DNA of 64,000 bases. Origin: Chlorobiaceae bacterium. Its GTDB lineage: Bacteria > Bacteroidota > Chlorobiia > Chlorobiales > Chlorobiaceae. The position numbers were made by a program, and so were the translations under genes. Shown piece by piece: positions 18,045 to 26,645 of this stretch (the stretch's first letter is position 1; each line of letters opens with the position of its first letter). The stretch spans positions 1 through 64,000 of the forward strand of contig JAAXXI010000005.1 in NCBI GenBank assembly GCA_013334565.1, written 5' to 3'. Under the pieces are notes generated by a model. It ran no database searches and was not told the origin of the DNA. It saw only the letters and a program-made list of their open reading frames with translations.

Positions 18045-18275
18045 TTAACCGCTTATCCTGTTTCCCCACAGGCTGAAACCGTTGCAGATCTTCTCGGATT
18101 CATGTTCGGAAAAGATTTCGATCACGGTTTTTATCTCGTCTTTTGTACAATCCAGACCATGTGCGGCAACAAGTTCCATGCATTCAGCCATGGTTTCCGC
18201 TGCAAGAATTACCTCACGGAATTTCACATCGACCTTGAGCTTCTTATAGAGCAGTTTTGATTGTGATATTGTCAT
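18045..18275 (-). CDS. Nif11-type small protein / possible RiPP precursor
   Basis: The 76-residue product matches the Nif11 leader-peptide pattern by eye: an SQSKLLYKKL helix, DVKFRE, an alanine-rich helix, then GLDCTKDEI. After the helical leader comes SEKICNG, resembling the (S/D)xELxxVxGG cleavage region, and then a ten-residue tail, FSLWGNRISG. Nif11-type leaders direct modifying enzymes to short C-terminal core peptides in several RiPP classes, but Nif11 proteins also exist without a natural-product role. Upstream in-frame starts (for example 18305) exist; 18275 gives the usual Nif11 N-terminus. No strong ribosome site is seen. The gene is directly upstream of, and codirectional with, the radical SAM gene. 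Confidence 0.6.
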   Translation of the reverse strand: MTISQSKLLYKKLKVDVKFREVILAAETMAECMELVAAHGLDCTKDEIKTVIEIFSEHESEKICNGFSLWGNRISG

Positions 18276-18954
18276 GTCAATCAACGACTTGGATTGCAAA
18301 TTCATGATCTGTGCCGGTTGCAAACCCGCAACGGCTTTCAGGACGAATATTTTCCGATACGACATCCGCAAATTTCAACCCGCAATTGTCGGTACCCGCC
18401 CTCTTTTCGGAAATTTCCCGGCATTCTGATTTTTCTTCAGATGGCTTCAGGATACCTGATGACGCATGTTGACAGGCCTGTCGCTTATCTGAAAAAAGAC
18501 CGGTTTTTGTCAGGCCCGTATGGCTTTTGTGTGTAACGAAGGGCATAAGAAGCGACTCTGTTTTGAAATATTGACCAGTCCCCTGCCGCCAGAAAAAGCT
18601 CGTGGTTCAAGAAATACCCATGCATGCGGCCGATTGCAAGTTACAAAAATTATGGTAATTTTATTATAAATATTATAATTATTATACAAAACACGGCCCC
18701 GGACCATCATGGCGTGAAGAGAACAATGGTAAATATTTTAATGAGTTAGCTGCTCACAGCAAAAATAATACCGGCAATTATCGGCATTCTTACGTTTCCG
18801 ATGCTTATCAGCCTGACGAAATATTGACTTAAGAATCCGATTCATCGGGCGGAGAAATGCTTCCGGCAGGCTTCCCTGCCAGACCATGCAGCATTCATGT
18901 TCAGCTTGTATCATGACTGTCGAAAGGGTCTGAAAAAAATAACCGAGGAATACT
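18276..18954. other. AT-rich intergenic region with divergent promoters
   Basis: No gene is supported between the Nif11-type gene (leftward) and the first 78-residue gene (rightward). The segment 18639-18700 is strongly AT-rich and contains GTTACAAAAATTATGGTAAT followed by runs of TTATAAATATTATAATTATT, a likely site of promoters and regulator binding. GTTACAAAA also recurs near mtnA. Confidence 0.4.
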
Positions 18955-19191
18955 ATGGCAGACATATTGTGGGTGGAGGCTGTCAGGAAAGCATGGTCAT
19001 GCTATATCGACAGGATGAACAGCATCATACAGGCCAAAAGCATGGAAACATATCTGATGCAGACCATCGAACCGGGAATTACGCTGGAGGAATTCGCAGA
19101 AAGTGTGTTTATCGCCGGTTTCATTGCTGGAGAAAAATTCAGCAGAAACCAGGTTGCGGCAGGTTCTGATCTCGAAAGCAGGCTTAACTGA
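18955..19191 (+). CDS. 78-residue orphan protein, copy 1
   Basis: The small soluble-looking protein starts MADILWVEAVRKAW and ends with the conserved stretch TLEEFAESVFIAGFIAGEKF. GAGG lies eight bases before the ATG. It is about 40% identical by eye to the next gene, with the same length and no gaps, so the two are a tandem duplication. The family is not recognised. Amphipathic helices with a hydrophobic face (VFIAGFIAG) could bind a membrane or a partner. Its place among pigment and chlorosome-type genes is the only functional hint. Confidence 0.6.
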   Translation: MADILWVEAVRKAWSCYIDRMNSIIQAKSMETYLMQTIEPGITLEEFAESVFIAGFIAGEKFSRNQVAAGSDLESRLN

Positions 19192-19318
19192 TAAATCTTG
19201 CATCTCTCACCTCACAGAGCATTTCATTTTGATAATCTACTGGAAACGCACATGTTCCTGAGTTCTGCCAAATTTCATACGAACAGGAAGAAAACTGCCT
19301 AACAATCCTTTTCTCCTT

Positions 19319-19555
19319 ATGTCAAAAACTCTGTGGCTGCAGACAATCAGAATTGCATGGATCTCATACCTCCGGAAGGTAGGCCGACACATGAAACCTC
19401 AAAAACTCGACAGGTACCTTGGGCAGACCATAGATTTGGGCATGACGCTTGAAGAGTTTGCTGAAAATATCTTTATTGCCGGCTTTACCGCAGGGGAAGA
19501 GTACAGCAGATATTCCCGGGAAGGTCAGTTGGGAAATACAGCAAAACTCAATTGA
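19319..19555 (+). CDS. 78-residue orphan protein, copy 2
   Basis: This paralogue of the upstream gene starts MSKTLWLQTIRIAW and carries TLEEFAENIFIAGFTAGEEY near the end. The best-kept part is the TLEEFAE-FIAGF-AGE block; the N-terminal charges differ. Both copies end in LN. The 127-base gap between the copies contains no gene. Conservation of the reading frame in both copies argues that they are functional. Function unknown. Confidence 0.6.
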   Translation: MSKTLWLQTIRIAWISYLRKVGRHMKPQKLDRYLGQTIDLGMTLEEFAENIFIAGFTAGEEYSRYSREGQLGNTAKLN

Positions 19556-19652
19556 CCCTTCCGGAACCCGTGTAAAAGGTATCGGTAAGGAAAATGTGAA
19601 GATATTTCATAACGAATTCGAGACGTCCTCATCAACATCAAATCGGCGCAAC

Positions 19653-19877
19653 ATGATACATTCAGAATCCGCAAACATGATTAAAAACGCAGCTGGAGCT
19701 GCCGGAGGTGCTGCCCTGATTGCTCCGATAGCGCCAATTGCCCCTCCGCTTATCCACGGGCTTGCAGGGATCGCGGTAGTAGGTCTTGGAATTTTCGACA
19801 CTGGAGCTCTTATATTGAAAGGGGCGGAAGCCTTGAAGGAAACAGGCGGCCAATTAATGAGTAAGAGAAACAAATAA
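19653..19877 (+). CDS. Small hydrophobic Gly/Ala/Pro-rich protein
   Basis: The 74-residue product has a short polar head, a hydrophobic stretch (NAAGAAGGAALIAPIAPIAP, about residues 11-30), a second hydrophobic stretch (GLAGIAVVGLGIFDTGALIL), and a basic tail. This is a helical hairpin that should insert in a membrane or lipid monolayer. The family is not recognised. The start could also be the ATG at 19677. It is 97 bases after the second 78-residue gene. An envelope protein of the chlorosome, which has a lipid monolayer, is a speculative possibility only. Confidence 0.5.
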   Translation: MIHSESANMIKNAAGAAGGAALIAPIAPIAPPLIHGLAGIAVVGLGIFDTGALILKGAEALKETGGQLMSKRNK

Positions 19878-19994
19878 CATCATTCGTTCATGTTCCGCCA
19901 GGTTTCCATCCTTGCCGGTGTTCAAGCTGTCAAACAGAATGGATAACAGAAATTCAGAAGGAAGTCACATCAAGTAATCTTCAGGTAACATAAT

Positions 19995-20019
19995 CTTGGC
20001 GTTATTTAAAAATGAGATA
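19995..20019. promoter_or_regulatory. Palindrome upstream of the DUF2156-like gene
   Basis: GCGTTAT and ATAACGC form a perfect 7-base inverted repeat around an 11-base AT-rich spacer, ending about 17 bases before the next start codon. The position suits an operator. The regulator is unknown. Confidence 0.35.
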
Positions 20020-20036
20020 ACGCATCCCGGAAACCA

Positions 20037-20966
20037 ATGCAGGAACTGCTGCCACTGAGCTGGAGAAGAATTGATGGAATAAGGCCTCTCTACAGAGGCG
20101 TAACGCTGCCGTTATCCCGGATTCGCTGGATCAGTGTGGCAGATATCCCCCATCATTTCTCATTGCAGATCCTTTATGAGGACCTTTTAAAGACCTACCC
20201 GGAAGGATTTGTTCTGAGAGGATGTCCGCCTTCCATGGCCCGATTTTTCCATGAAATGAAATGCGGATGCCTGAGAACGGGCGCAGAAGCTGTTCTCGAT
20301 CTGAAAAAACCTCATCTGAAAAGAAAAACAGTCGCAAGCTCTCTTTCAAGGGGAAAAAAACAGGGATATACGGAGGAACTTGTCCCGAACGAAGTCAATC
20401 TCAATATGCTCGATGCATTCCGGAAACAGACACGACATGCTGATAAACCACAGCTTATGAACCTTTTCAGGGACGAACCTGATCCAGCTTGCCGACTCTT
20501 TGTATTCAGGAATTTCGAAGGGAATTGGCTTGCAGCGATGACCCTTTCAGGAAGAGGACGGAATGAAATGCATACTGAGCTTATCCTTCGTCATAAAAAC
20601 GCACCCGGCGACATTATGGAGTCCCTTGTCGCAGGAATTTTCATGATACTCGAAAACGAGGGCATGCACGAATGGAGCCTCGGCGAAGTCCCGTTCATCT
20701 TTCATGACGAAATCAGGACATCCGATCCTGATTCTTTAGAAAAACTGATGCTCTCATTCGCTGCAAAAAGCAGATATGCCTATGACCACGAATCGCTCTT
20801 CCGCTTCAAAAACAAGTTCGCTCCGGAATGGAGAACGGTCACTCTCTGCTCCAATATATCCCCAAGCGCCCTGATGCTTGGAGAATTAGCGGTCTCGATG
20901 GGCTACGGCAACCTTCTTGTGCATCAGTCCTTTTCGGTACTGAAAAAATTATTGATCCCTTTCTGA
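20037..20966 (+). CDS. DUF2156-like (MprF C-terminal/GNAT-fold) protein
   Basis: The 309-residue soluble protein resembles the C-terminal domain of phosphatidylglycerol lysyltransferase by its overall pattern: LAAMTLSG in the middle, a conserved MLENEGMHEWSLGEVP-like block (here MILENEGMHEWSLGEVP), and the ending YDHESLFRFKNKFAPEWRTV. In MprF this fold transfers aminoacyl groups to lipids; stand-alone DUF2156 proteins have mostly unknown acceptors. There are no membrane helices, so it is not a full MprF. A palindrome lies just upstream. The match is by motif memory and should be taken as family-level only. Confidence 0.6.
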   Translation: MQELLPLSWRRIDGIRPLYRGVTLPLSRIRWISVADIPHHFSLQILYEDLLKTYPEGFVLRGCPPSMARFFHEMKCGCLRTGAEAVLDLKKPHLKRKTVASSLSRGKKQGYTEELVPNEVNLNMLDAFRKQTRHADKPQLMNLFRDEPDPACRLFVFRNFEGNWLAAMTLSGRGRNEMHTELILRHKNAPGDIMESLVAGIFMILENEGMHEWSLGEVPFIFHDEIRTSDPDSLEKLMLSFAAKSRYAYDHESLFRFKNKFAPEWRTVTLCSNISPSALMLGELAVSMGYGNLLVHQSFSVLKKLLIPF

Positions 20967-21094
20967 AAGAAGGCCCGTTACCGTAAACAATTACCAGACA
21001 ATAGTTTTTTCATTCAGATTTTCCGGAGCTGAGAAGCGGAAGCCGAATGATCGTTGGTTACGGTAACGGAAAGCTTCAGCTGCTTAAAGGACTT

Positions 21095-21715
21095 TCAGAG
21101 GATAACCTTGTCATGGCTTCCGACGATATCCCACTCTTCTTCACGCATCCGATATGCCATCTCCGAGTTGATCAGTCCCGGTTTCACAAAAGCCTTCCAT
21201 ACCGGCTTATGCATCCCCTGGTGCAGGTATTTCCACCATGCCCGAACAACTTCGGAAGCCTTTTGTGCCATAAAAGCAACGTCCTCGAAACGGAAAAAGC
21301 CGATCGCCAGGTCTGCATAACCGTAGAACTCGCCGGAATCCATTGAGATAGTGACGACATAAACATCATATCCGGGAAGATAGGTCCAATAATAGACTTC
21401 CGGCCAGGATATTCCCTGCTGTTTATCCTCCCAGTCAATTGCAAGCAGGTGAACAGGATAAATGACATCCGACCTCATGCGGACAGTCAGCTGCCATGTT
21501 TTACGTCCCGCGATTGCTGAGCCATCTTCACTGATTGACAAACCTTTGGGCAACTTGCCCTGTATGGTGGCAAGTACAATCTCCGCAACCTTCGAGGATT
21601 CTTCGAGGTTTTTTTTGTCCTCTCCGGCAGATGCCTTCTGAAACCAGCGCTCAAGAACGAGCTGTTCCTCGCCGGTATAGAGTGATGGAATTACCATGCT
21701 TTCATGAAAAATCAT
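21095..21715 (-). CDS. Hypothetical protein, 206 residues
   Basis: The start at 21715 is fixed by an excellent ribosome site (GGGGAGGTAAC directly before the ATG); longer frames upstream are not needed. The product is soluble, with an N-terminal helical part (EEQLVLERWFQKA) and a middle rich in Trp and Tyr (WPEVYYWTYLPGYDVYVV). No family is recognised. It is transcribed leftward from the AT-rich gap it shares with the next, rightward gene. Aromatic-rich sheets often bind hydrophobic or planar ligands, but nothing here proves this. Confidence 0.65.
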   Translation of the reverse strand: MIFHESMVIPSLYTGEEQLVLERWFQKASAGEDKKNLEESSKVAEIVLATIQGKLPKGLSISEDGSAIAGRKTWQLTVRMRSDVIYPVHLLAIDWEDKQQGISWPEVYYWTYLPGYDVYVVTISMDSGEFYGYADLAIGFFRFEDVAFMAQKASEVVRAWWKYLHQGMHKPVWKAFVKPGLINSEMAYRMREEEWDIVGSHDKVIL

Positions 21716-21866
21716 GTTACCTCCCCTATGGTCAAATTGATTCGATAAAAAATTCAGAAAACCTGCTTGCGCTGAAATATTGAAGGAATTGGCCACACAC
21801 ACCCAGCGAAGGAAATCCGAAGAACTCATCCGCTGGCAATACTCGCCAATTAAGCGCATGCCAATT

Positions 21867-21880
21867 ATTACCAAAGTTAC
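21867..21880 (-). promoter_or_regulatory. GTAA direct-repeat element upstream of the 206-residue gene
   Basis: On the minus strand this reads GTAACTTTGGTAAT, matching 12 of 14 positions of GTAATTTTAGTAAT at 7951-7964. Both lie in AT-rich gaps upstream of genes of the accessory block. A shared regulator is possible. Confidence 0.3.
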
Positions 21881-22011
21881 ATAATTTTTATAATTTTCAT
21901 CATATTCATTACAGTGCGGAGCAATCTATCGACAGGCTGACGCACGAATCTGTAGTGCAGTTCTGCCTGCAAGTAAAGACGCAATTATCCCCTCAGTAAT
22001 AAACGGGACAC

Positions 22012-22326
22012 ATGAGAGAAGAGAAGTATGTGGAAGCTGCAGAAGCTCTGTTTAAAAAAATGAATGCCGGCTTTGCGCCGGAATCGGAGGAAATTGAGGA
22101 AGATGAGTATGAGCGGAAGCTCGAAAGTGCCTTATGCTATCTTATAAGGTTTATCCTTGAAAACATTCGCAAAACAAAGAATGAGCTTGAAGCCGGAGAA
22201 CATGCAGAAAGCAATCCTGATTGTTCCTGTTATGCAGATCCCTCTTACAAATCGGATAATCCATTGAATATCAGAGAGAAAACGCTGTATCCTGAAAAAG
22301 AAATTGTGAAACGGTACAAGGATTAG
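22012..22326 (+). CDS. Small acidic helical protein, unknown
   Basis: The 104-residue product begins MREEKYVEAAEALFKKM, is highly charged and helical, and has a short hydrophobic stretch (ALCYLIRFILENI near residues 42-54). The C-terminal third contains two Cys in DCSCYADP. No family is recognised. GGGA lies a few bases before the ATG. It converges on the epimerase-like gene. Confidence 0.5.
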   Translation: MREEKYVEAAEALFKKMNAGFAPESEEIEEDEYERKLESALCYLIRFILENIRKTKNELEAGEHAESNPDCSCYADPSYKSDNPLNIREKTLYPEKEIVKRYKD

Positions 22327-22393
22327 CGAACACAACCCGGAGCGGTAAACAGGAATAGCTTTCAATCGTGCAGTCAGAAATTCATCCTGACCA

Positions 22394-23395
22394 TCAGTTC
22401 AGCATCTTCTTTTCCCGATACCATTCATAAGCACTCCGGATACTCTGCTCATGGGGCTCCTGCCTCATGTTCAGTTCACGCAACGCTTTCGATGAATCGA
22501 AATAGAGGAATTCCGAAGCGACCCTGAACATGGAAAGATTGAACAGTTTCGATATCCGGTTCCTTACTTTGTAACGATCGAGAATGGATTTGAAGATCTT
22601 TCCAAGCCAGAACGGCAGCGGCAACATCACTTTCGGCGCGCCGGTGACTCTGGAAATGGTATCGACAAGCTGTTTGTAGGAAACATTTTCACCACCGATG
22701 ATATAACGCTCGCCCGTTCTGCCTTTTTCCATGGCCTGTATCATCGTTTCCGCCACGATATCCACATCGATCACGCAGACCCCGCCAAGCGGATAAAAGG
22801 GAAGGCTCCGTTTATAGACATCGAGGATCAGGCGCCCGGCATTGAAATTGAGGTCACCAGCCCCGAATACGAAAGCCGGATTGACGATGACACAGTCAAG
22901 CCCTTTCTTTACCGCTTCCGTCACTTCGAGTTCGCCGAGATGCTTTGTGCGTGCATACTCGAGCTGGATAGAATCGAAATTCCATTGTACATTCTCATCG
23001 ACCGGATTTTTTTTACCTCGAGCTATTCCGACGGCAGAAATCGAGCTTACATGGAGCACCCGCTTCACGCCTGCTTCCAGGGCTGCCTGCATGATATTTC
23101 GGGTACCAAGGACATTGATCCGGTAAAGCACATCCTTTTTACTGTCGCTGTCACCCATGTATGTAAGACCGGCCGAATGATAGACAATATCAATGCCATT
23201 CATGGCGCTTTGAACTGATGCCGGGTCGGTGACGTCGCCATAAACGAGCTGGACCCTGTCAAGCAGGTAAGAAATGACCGACAGATCGGAAGTTTTTCTG
23301 ACAAGGAGAAATATCTGATCGTTCGATCCGACAAGTTTCCGGACAAGACGGGAACCGATAAAACCGGTCGCTCCGGTAACGAGAATTTTTTTCAC
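22394..23395 (-). CDS. NAD-dependent epimerase/dehydratase (extended SDR, DFR/HpnA-like)
   Basis: The 333-residue protein starts MKKILVTGATGFIGSRLVRK, the TGxxGxxG Rossmann motif of extended SDRs. It has the catalytic Ser in HVSSISAVG and the YARTK pair near residue 150. The C-terminal half is the substrate domain. Relatives include dihydroflavonol-4-reductase-like proteins and hopanoid-associated epimerases; the substrate cannot be read from sequence. It is the last gene of the accessory block before a cluster of repeats. A sugar, isoprenoid or pigment side-chain substrate are all open. Confidence 0.85.
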   Translation of the reverse strand: MKKILVTGATGFIGSRLVRKLVGSNDQIFLLVRKTSDLSVISYLLDRVQLVYGDVTDPASVQSAMNGIDIVYHSAGLTYMGDSDSKKDVLYRINVLGTRNIMQAALEAGVKRVLHVSSISAVGIARGKKNPVDENVQWNFDSIQLEYARTKHLGELEVTEAVKKGLDCVIVNPAFVFGAGDLNFNAGRLILDVYKRSLPFYPLGGVCVIDVDIVAETMIQAMEKGRTGERYIIGGENVSYKQLVDTISRVTGAPKVMLPLPFWLGKIFKSILDRYKVRNRISKLFNLSMFRVASEFLYFDSSKALRELNMRQEPHEQSIRSAYEWYREKKMLN

Positions 23396-23768
23396 TGCAA
23401 ATGATCCTTCAAATAATTAATACCCGATACAACTATCCGGAAAATTCGCAGCTGAAGTAAAGGGAGTGGTGTGTCAACCGATAATCCTGTTACCGTTTTT
23501 TATACCGGGGGAAAGGCTGCGTGCTTTTCTTGTCTTTTTGTTATTTCAAAACAAGATAAACAGCAACGGCTCCGACAAGGTTATCAAAATCGGCACAAAG
23601 TCGAACGTTTCAAAACAACGAATATAGTATTTGTGATATATGGTTGGCAAATTTCATGACATTAACGGGCATCGAAATACCGGACCATGTGGGCACTTCC
23701 GGGTATTGTCGGGTTAAGCCTGATGGCATGGTGCAAGAATACATGGGGGCTCGGCATGATATCCCGTT
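23396..23768. other. Intergenic region right of the epimerase-like gene
   Basis: No gene is supported. The first 60 bases are the likely promoter region of the leftward epimerase-like gene. The remainder grades into the repeat cluster. Confidence 0.4.
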
Positions 23769-23856
23769 CCGTCATGCTGAACCGCAATGTTATAAAGTGA
23801 AACACCCATTACAGGACGTTACCCGTTATGGATTCTTCGCTTTGCTCAGAATGACA
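23769..23856. repeat. Half copy of the dispersed inverted-repeat element
   Basis: It begins CCGTCATGCTGAACCGCAAT and ends GCTCAGAATGACA, matching the right half of the 184-bp units. Confidence 0.75.
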
Positions 23857-23940
23857 AAAAAAGGCAGAGTGACAGGGAAAGACTATATGACCGGTAAAAG
23901 ACAGGATGTCAAGTACAGGGAGCATGTGCTGAAACACCGG

Positions 23941-24124
23941 TGTCATCCTGAACGAAGTATCGCGGAGTGAAGGCTCCATTTTTCTCCAAAACAAGAGCAT
24001 CCTGAGTTTTCACTCTACTCAACAAGAGGTATGGATCCGTCATGCTGAACGACATAGAATGAAGTGAAGCATCCATTCCCCGGCTTCGCCCTTGATGGAT
24101 TCTTCGCTGTCGCTCAGAATGACA
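23941..24124. repeat. Full 184-bp dispersed inverted-repeat element
   Basis: It begins TGTCATCCTGAACGAAGTAT and ends CGCTCAGAATGACA. Internal blocks GGAGTGAAGGCTCCATTTTT and CCGTCATGCTGAACGACAT show two hairpin modules in series. Its length is the same as the copies at 24210 and 31830. Confidence 0.85.
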
Positions 24125-24209
24125 AGAAAAAGATCGAATGACAGATAGAAGGCAGAATAAAAGAAAAAGGCGGTGTGACTGGTGCAGGGAGTTTGTGCTG
24201 AAACACCGG

Positions 24210-24393
24210 TGTCATCCTGAACGAAGCATCGCGGAGTGAAGGATCCATTTTTGTGTAAAACAAAAACATCCGGATTCGTCGCGCTGAATGTAATGACATC
24301 ACGTTCCGTCATGCTGAACCGCAATGTGATGAAGTGAAACACCCATTGCTGGACGATGCCTGTTATGGATTCTTCGCTTTGCTCAGAATGACA
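24210..24393. repeat. Full 184-bp dispersed inverted-repeat element
   Basis: It begins TGTCATCCTGAACGAAGCAT and ends GCTCAGAATGACA. The tandem arrangement with the copy at 23941 includes a similar preceding sequence (GTGCTGAAACACCGG before both). Confidence 0.85.
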
Positions 24394-24424
24394 AAAGAAA
24401 GGCAGAATGACAGGAATAAGACAG

Positions 24425-24492
24425 GATTTCGATCCCGACTTGTCGGGACAATCCGAGTAATCGGGTTTCGGAACGGATGCAGAGAGCTGCCC
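24425..24492. repeat. 68-bp dispersed repeat, second family, copy 1
   Basis: It runs from GATTTCGATCCCGACTTGTC to AGAGCTGCCC and contains the palindrome TCCCGACTTGTCGGGA. The copy at 37191-37258 has the same length and the same conserved blocks (GATTTCGATCCCGA, TCGGGACA, AATCGGG, TTCGGAAC, AGAGCTGCCC). It lies just after the hypE stop and may also act as its terminator hairpin. Confidence 0.7.
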
Positions 24493-24499
24493 GAATAAT

Positions 24500-25543
24500 T
24501 CAGCAGATTCGGGGCAACTGCTCCCCCAGAGGCAGGTCGATAACCCGCCTGCTCCCGAACGCGGTGCGCATCACCACCATGCCGGGATGGTCGGCGACCA
24601 CCGAACCGATGACGGCGGCTTCCCGTCCGCAATCGAATGCCCGCATGACCTCGAGCACTTTCGGAGCATCCGCCGCGGCGACGGAGAGCACCAGCTTCCC
24701 CTCATTGGCTACGTGGAACGGATCGATGCCGAGCAGTTCGCACGCCCCGCGCACATCGTCCCGCACGGGGACCGTACCTTCATGGATCTCGATGCCTGCG
24801 TACGAGGAAACCGCAAGTTCATTCAGGGTGGCGGCTACACCTCCCCTGGTCGGGTCCCTCATGGCATGGACCGTCGGCACCGCTTCGAGCACCGCTTCGA
24901 TCATGGCGTTCAGCGGAGCGCTGTCGCTCGTTATGCCCGACTGGAAGGAAAGCCCTTCGCGGGTGGTCATGATGGCCATGCCGTGGTCGCCGACGCTCCC
25001 GGAAAGAATGATACTGTCACCGTGCCGGAGATTGCGGCAGGATACCGACACATCCTTTCTGACAATGCCGATGCCGGACGTGTTGATAAACAGCTTGTCG
25101 CACTGCCCTCTGCCGACCACCTTCGTGTCGCCGGTCACGATCAACACCCCGGCTTTCCTTGCAGCTTCGGCCATGCTCCTGACAATGATTTCAAGCTCCT
25201 GCAGCGGCAAGCCTTCCTCGAGCACGAACCCTGCGCTGAGGTAGAGCGGACGGGCGCCTCCCACGGCGAGATCGTTGACCGTTCCGTTGACGGCAAGCTC
25301 CCCGATGTTGCCTCCAGGGAAAAAAACCGGGCTGACGACATAGGTATCGGTGGTAAATGCCGCTCTTCCCGCGGGTATGTCGAATTTCGCCTGGTCGTCG
25401 AGCTGGTCGAGAAAGGCGTTCGACAGATGGGGCATGAAAATCCGCTGCATCAGGGCCTGTGAAAGGCGACCCCCAGCGCCGTGGGCCATCTGGACGGTTT
25501 CATGCTGCTGTATCGGGAGGGGGCAAGCCGGTGCGATGCTCAT
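24500..25543 (-). CDS. hypE: Hydrogenase maturation protein HypE
   Basis: HypE dehydrates the thiocarboxamide on its C-terminal cysteine to a thiocyanate, the cyanide donor for the Fe(CN)2CO site of [NiFe] hydrogenase. The 347-residue product ends in the required LPRIC. It has [17 protein letters not shown] and [15 protein letters not shown] of the PurM-like ATP-binding fold. The ATG at 25543 overlaps the hypD stop as ATGA, so the two are translationally coupled. It is the last gene of the hyp operon. Confidence 0.95.
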   Translation of the reverse strand: MSIAPACPLPIQQHETVQMAHGAGGRLSQALMQRIFMPHLSNAFLDQLDDQAKFDIPAGRAAFTTDTYVVSPVFFPGGNIGELAVNGTVNDLAVGGARPLYLSAGFVLEEGLPLQELEIIVRSMAEAARKAGVLIVTGDTKVVGRGQCDKLFINTSGIGIVRKDVSVSCRNLRHGDSIILSGSVGDHGMAIMTTREGLSFQSGITSDSAPLNAMIEAVLEAVPTVHAMRDPTRGGVAATLNELAVSSYAGIEIHEGTVPVRDDVRGACELLGIDPFHVANEGKLVLSVAAADAPKVLEVMRAFDCGREAAVIGSVVADHPGMVVMRTAFGSRRVIDLPLGEQLPRIC

Positions 25544-26637
25544 GGGAATGAAACGTTTCGGTGATAGTTGTAATAGGCTGCGCACGCTCCTTCGGAGGAG
25601 ACCATGGTGGCGCCGAGCGGATGCAGCGGTGTGCACTCGCGGCCGAAAGCCGGGCATTCGTCAGGCTTGAGCTTGCCCTGCAGAACGCTTCCGCTCATGC
25701 AGAGCGGCGATTCGGAAGCGACGATATGGGAAACCCCGAATTTTTTTTCGGCGTTGAACCGGTCATACTCTCTGCTCAGGCCGAGCCCGCTCATGGGAAT
25801 CATGCCGATACCCCGCCACTGCCTGTCCACCACTTCAAAAACCTTCCTGATAACCTCCTGCGCGGCCGGGTTACCTTCCCTCTGCACCACCCGTCCATAC
25901 CGGTTCGCAACGCCGGGTGTTCCGGCTTCGAGCATTTCCACGGTCTTCAGGATGCCTGCAAGCAGGTCGAGCGGTTCGAAGCCGGTGGGCACGATCGGCA
26001 CGCCGAATTCGGCGGCGATCGGTTCGTACTCGCTGTAGCCCATAACCGCACAGACGTGTCCGGCGGCAAGGAACCCCTGGACGCGGTTCCCCGGCGCGGA
26101 AAGGATCGCCCGCATCGCCGGTGGCACCAGCACCTGGCTGACGAGGACGCTGAAATTCGCCATGCCTTCACGGGCTGCCTGGTAGACCGCCATGGCATTG
26201 GCCGGGGCCGTCGTTTCGAAACCGACGGCAAAGAACACCACCTCTTTGGAAGGATTCTCCCTGGCGATCTGCAGCGCATCGAGCGGCGAATAGACGATAC
26301 GGACATCTCCGCCTTCGCTGCGCACCATGAACAAATCCTTCGAGCTGCCCGGGACGCGGAGCATATCGCCGAAACTTGAAAAAATAACATTCTCCTGCGA
26401 AGCGATGGCAAGGGCGCGCTCGATGGATTCGAGCGGCGTGACGCAGACAGGACAGCCTGGGCCGTGCACCAACTCTATCCCTTCGGGAAGGAGCTGGTCG
26501 ATGCCGTTGCGCATGATGGAGTGGGTCTGCCCTCCGCAGATCTCCATGATGGTCCAGTGCCGTGTCGTTTTGCGGGAAATCTCCTGCAGAAGCTGGCGGG
26601 CAAGCTGAGGGTCGCGGAACTCGTCTATGTATTTCAT
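25540..26637 (-). CDS. hypD: Hydrogenase maturation protein HypD
   Basis: HypD is the iron-sulfur scaffold that, with HypC, assembles the Fe(CN)2CO unit of [NiFe] hydrogenase. The 365-residue product has the conserved [23 protein letters not shown] and [12 protein letters not shown] motifs, and the C-terminal cysteines that bind the 4Fe-4S cluster ([19 protein letters not shown]). The start at 26637 gives the usual [10 protein letters not shown] beginning. hypC ends 8 bases upstream. Confidence 0.96.
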   Translation of the reverse strand: MKYIDEFRDPQLARQLLQEISRKTTRHWTIMEICGGQTHSIMRNGIDQLLPEGIELVHGPGCPVCVTPLESIERALAIASQENVIFSSFGDMLRVPGSSKDLFMVRSEGGDVRIVYSPLDALQIARENPSKEVVFFAVGFETTAPANAMAVYQAAREGMANFSVLVSQVLVPPAMRAILSAPGNRVQGFLAAGHVCAVMGYSEYEPIAAEFGVPIVPTGFEPLDLLAGILKTVEMLEAGTPGVANRYGRVVQREGNPAAQEVIRKVFEVVDRQWRGIGMIPMSGLGLSREYDRFNAEKKFGVSHIVASESPLCMSGSVLQGKLKPDECPAFGRECTPLHPLGATMVSSEGACAAYYNYHRNVSFP

Positions 26638-26645
26638 TGCCTGGC

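Noticed and set aside
23941..24393. Possible CRISPR array from repeated TGTCATCCTGA units
   Set aside because: The units are 184 bp with inverted ends and no short regular spacers, and no cas gene is near.
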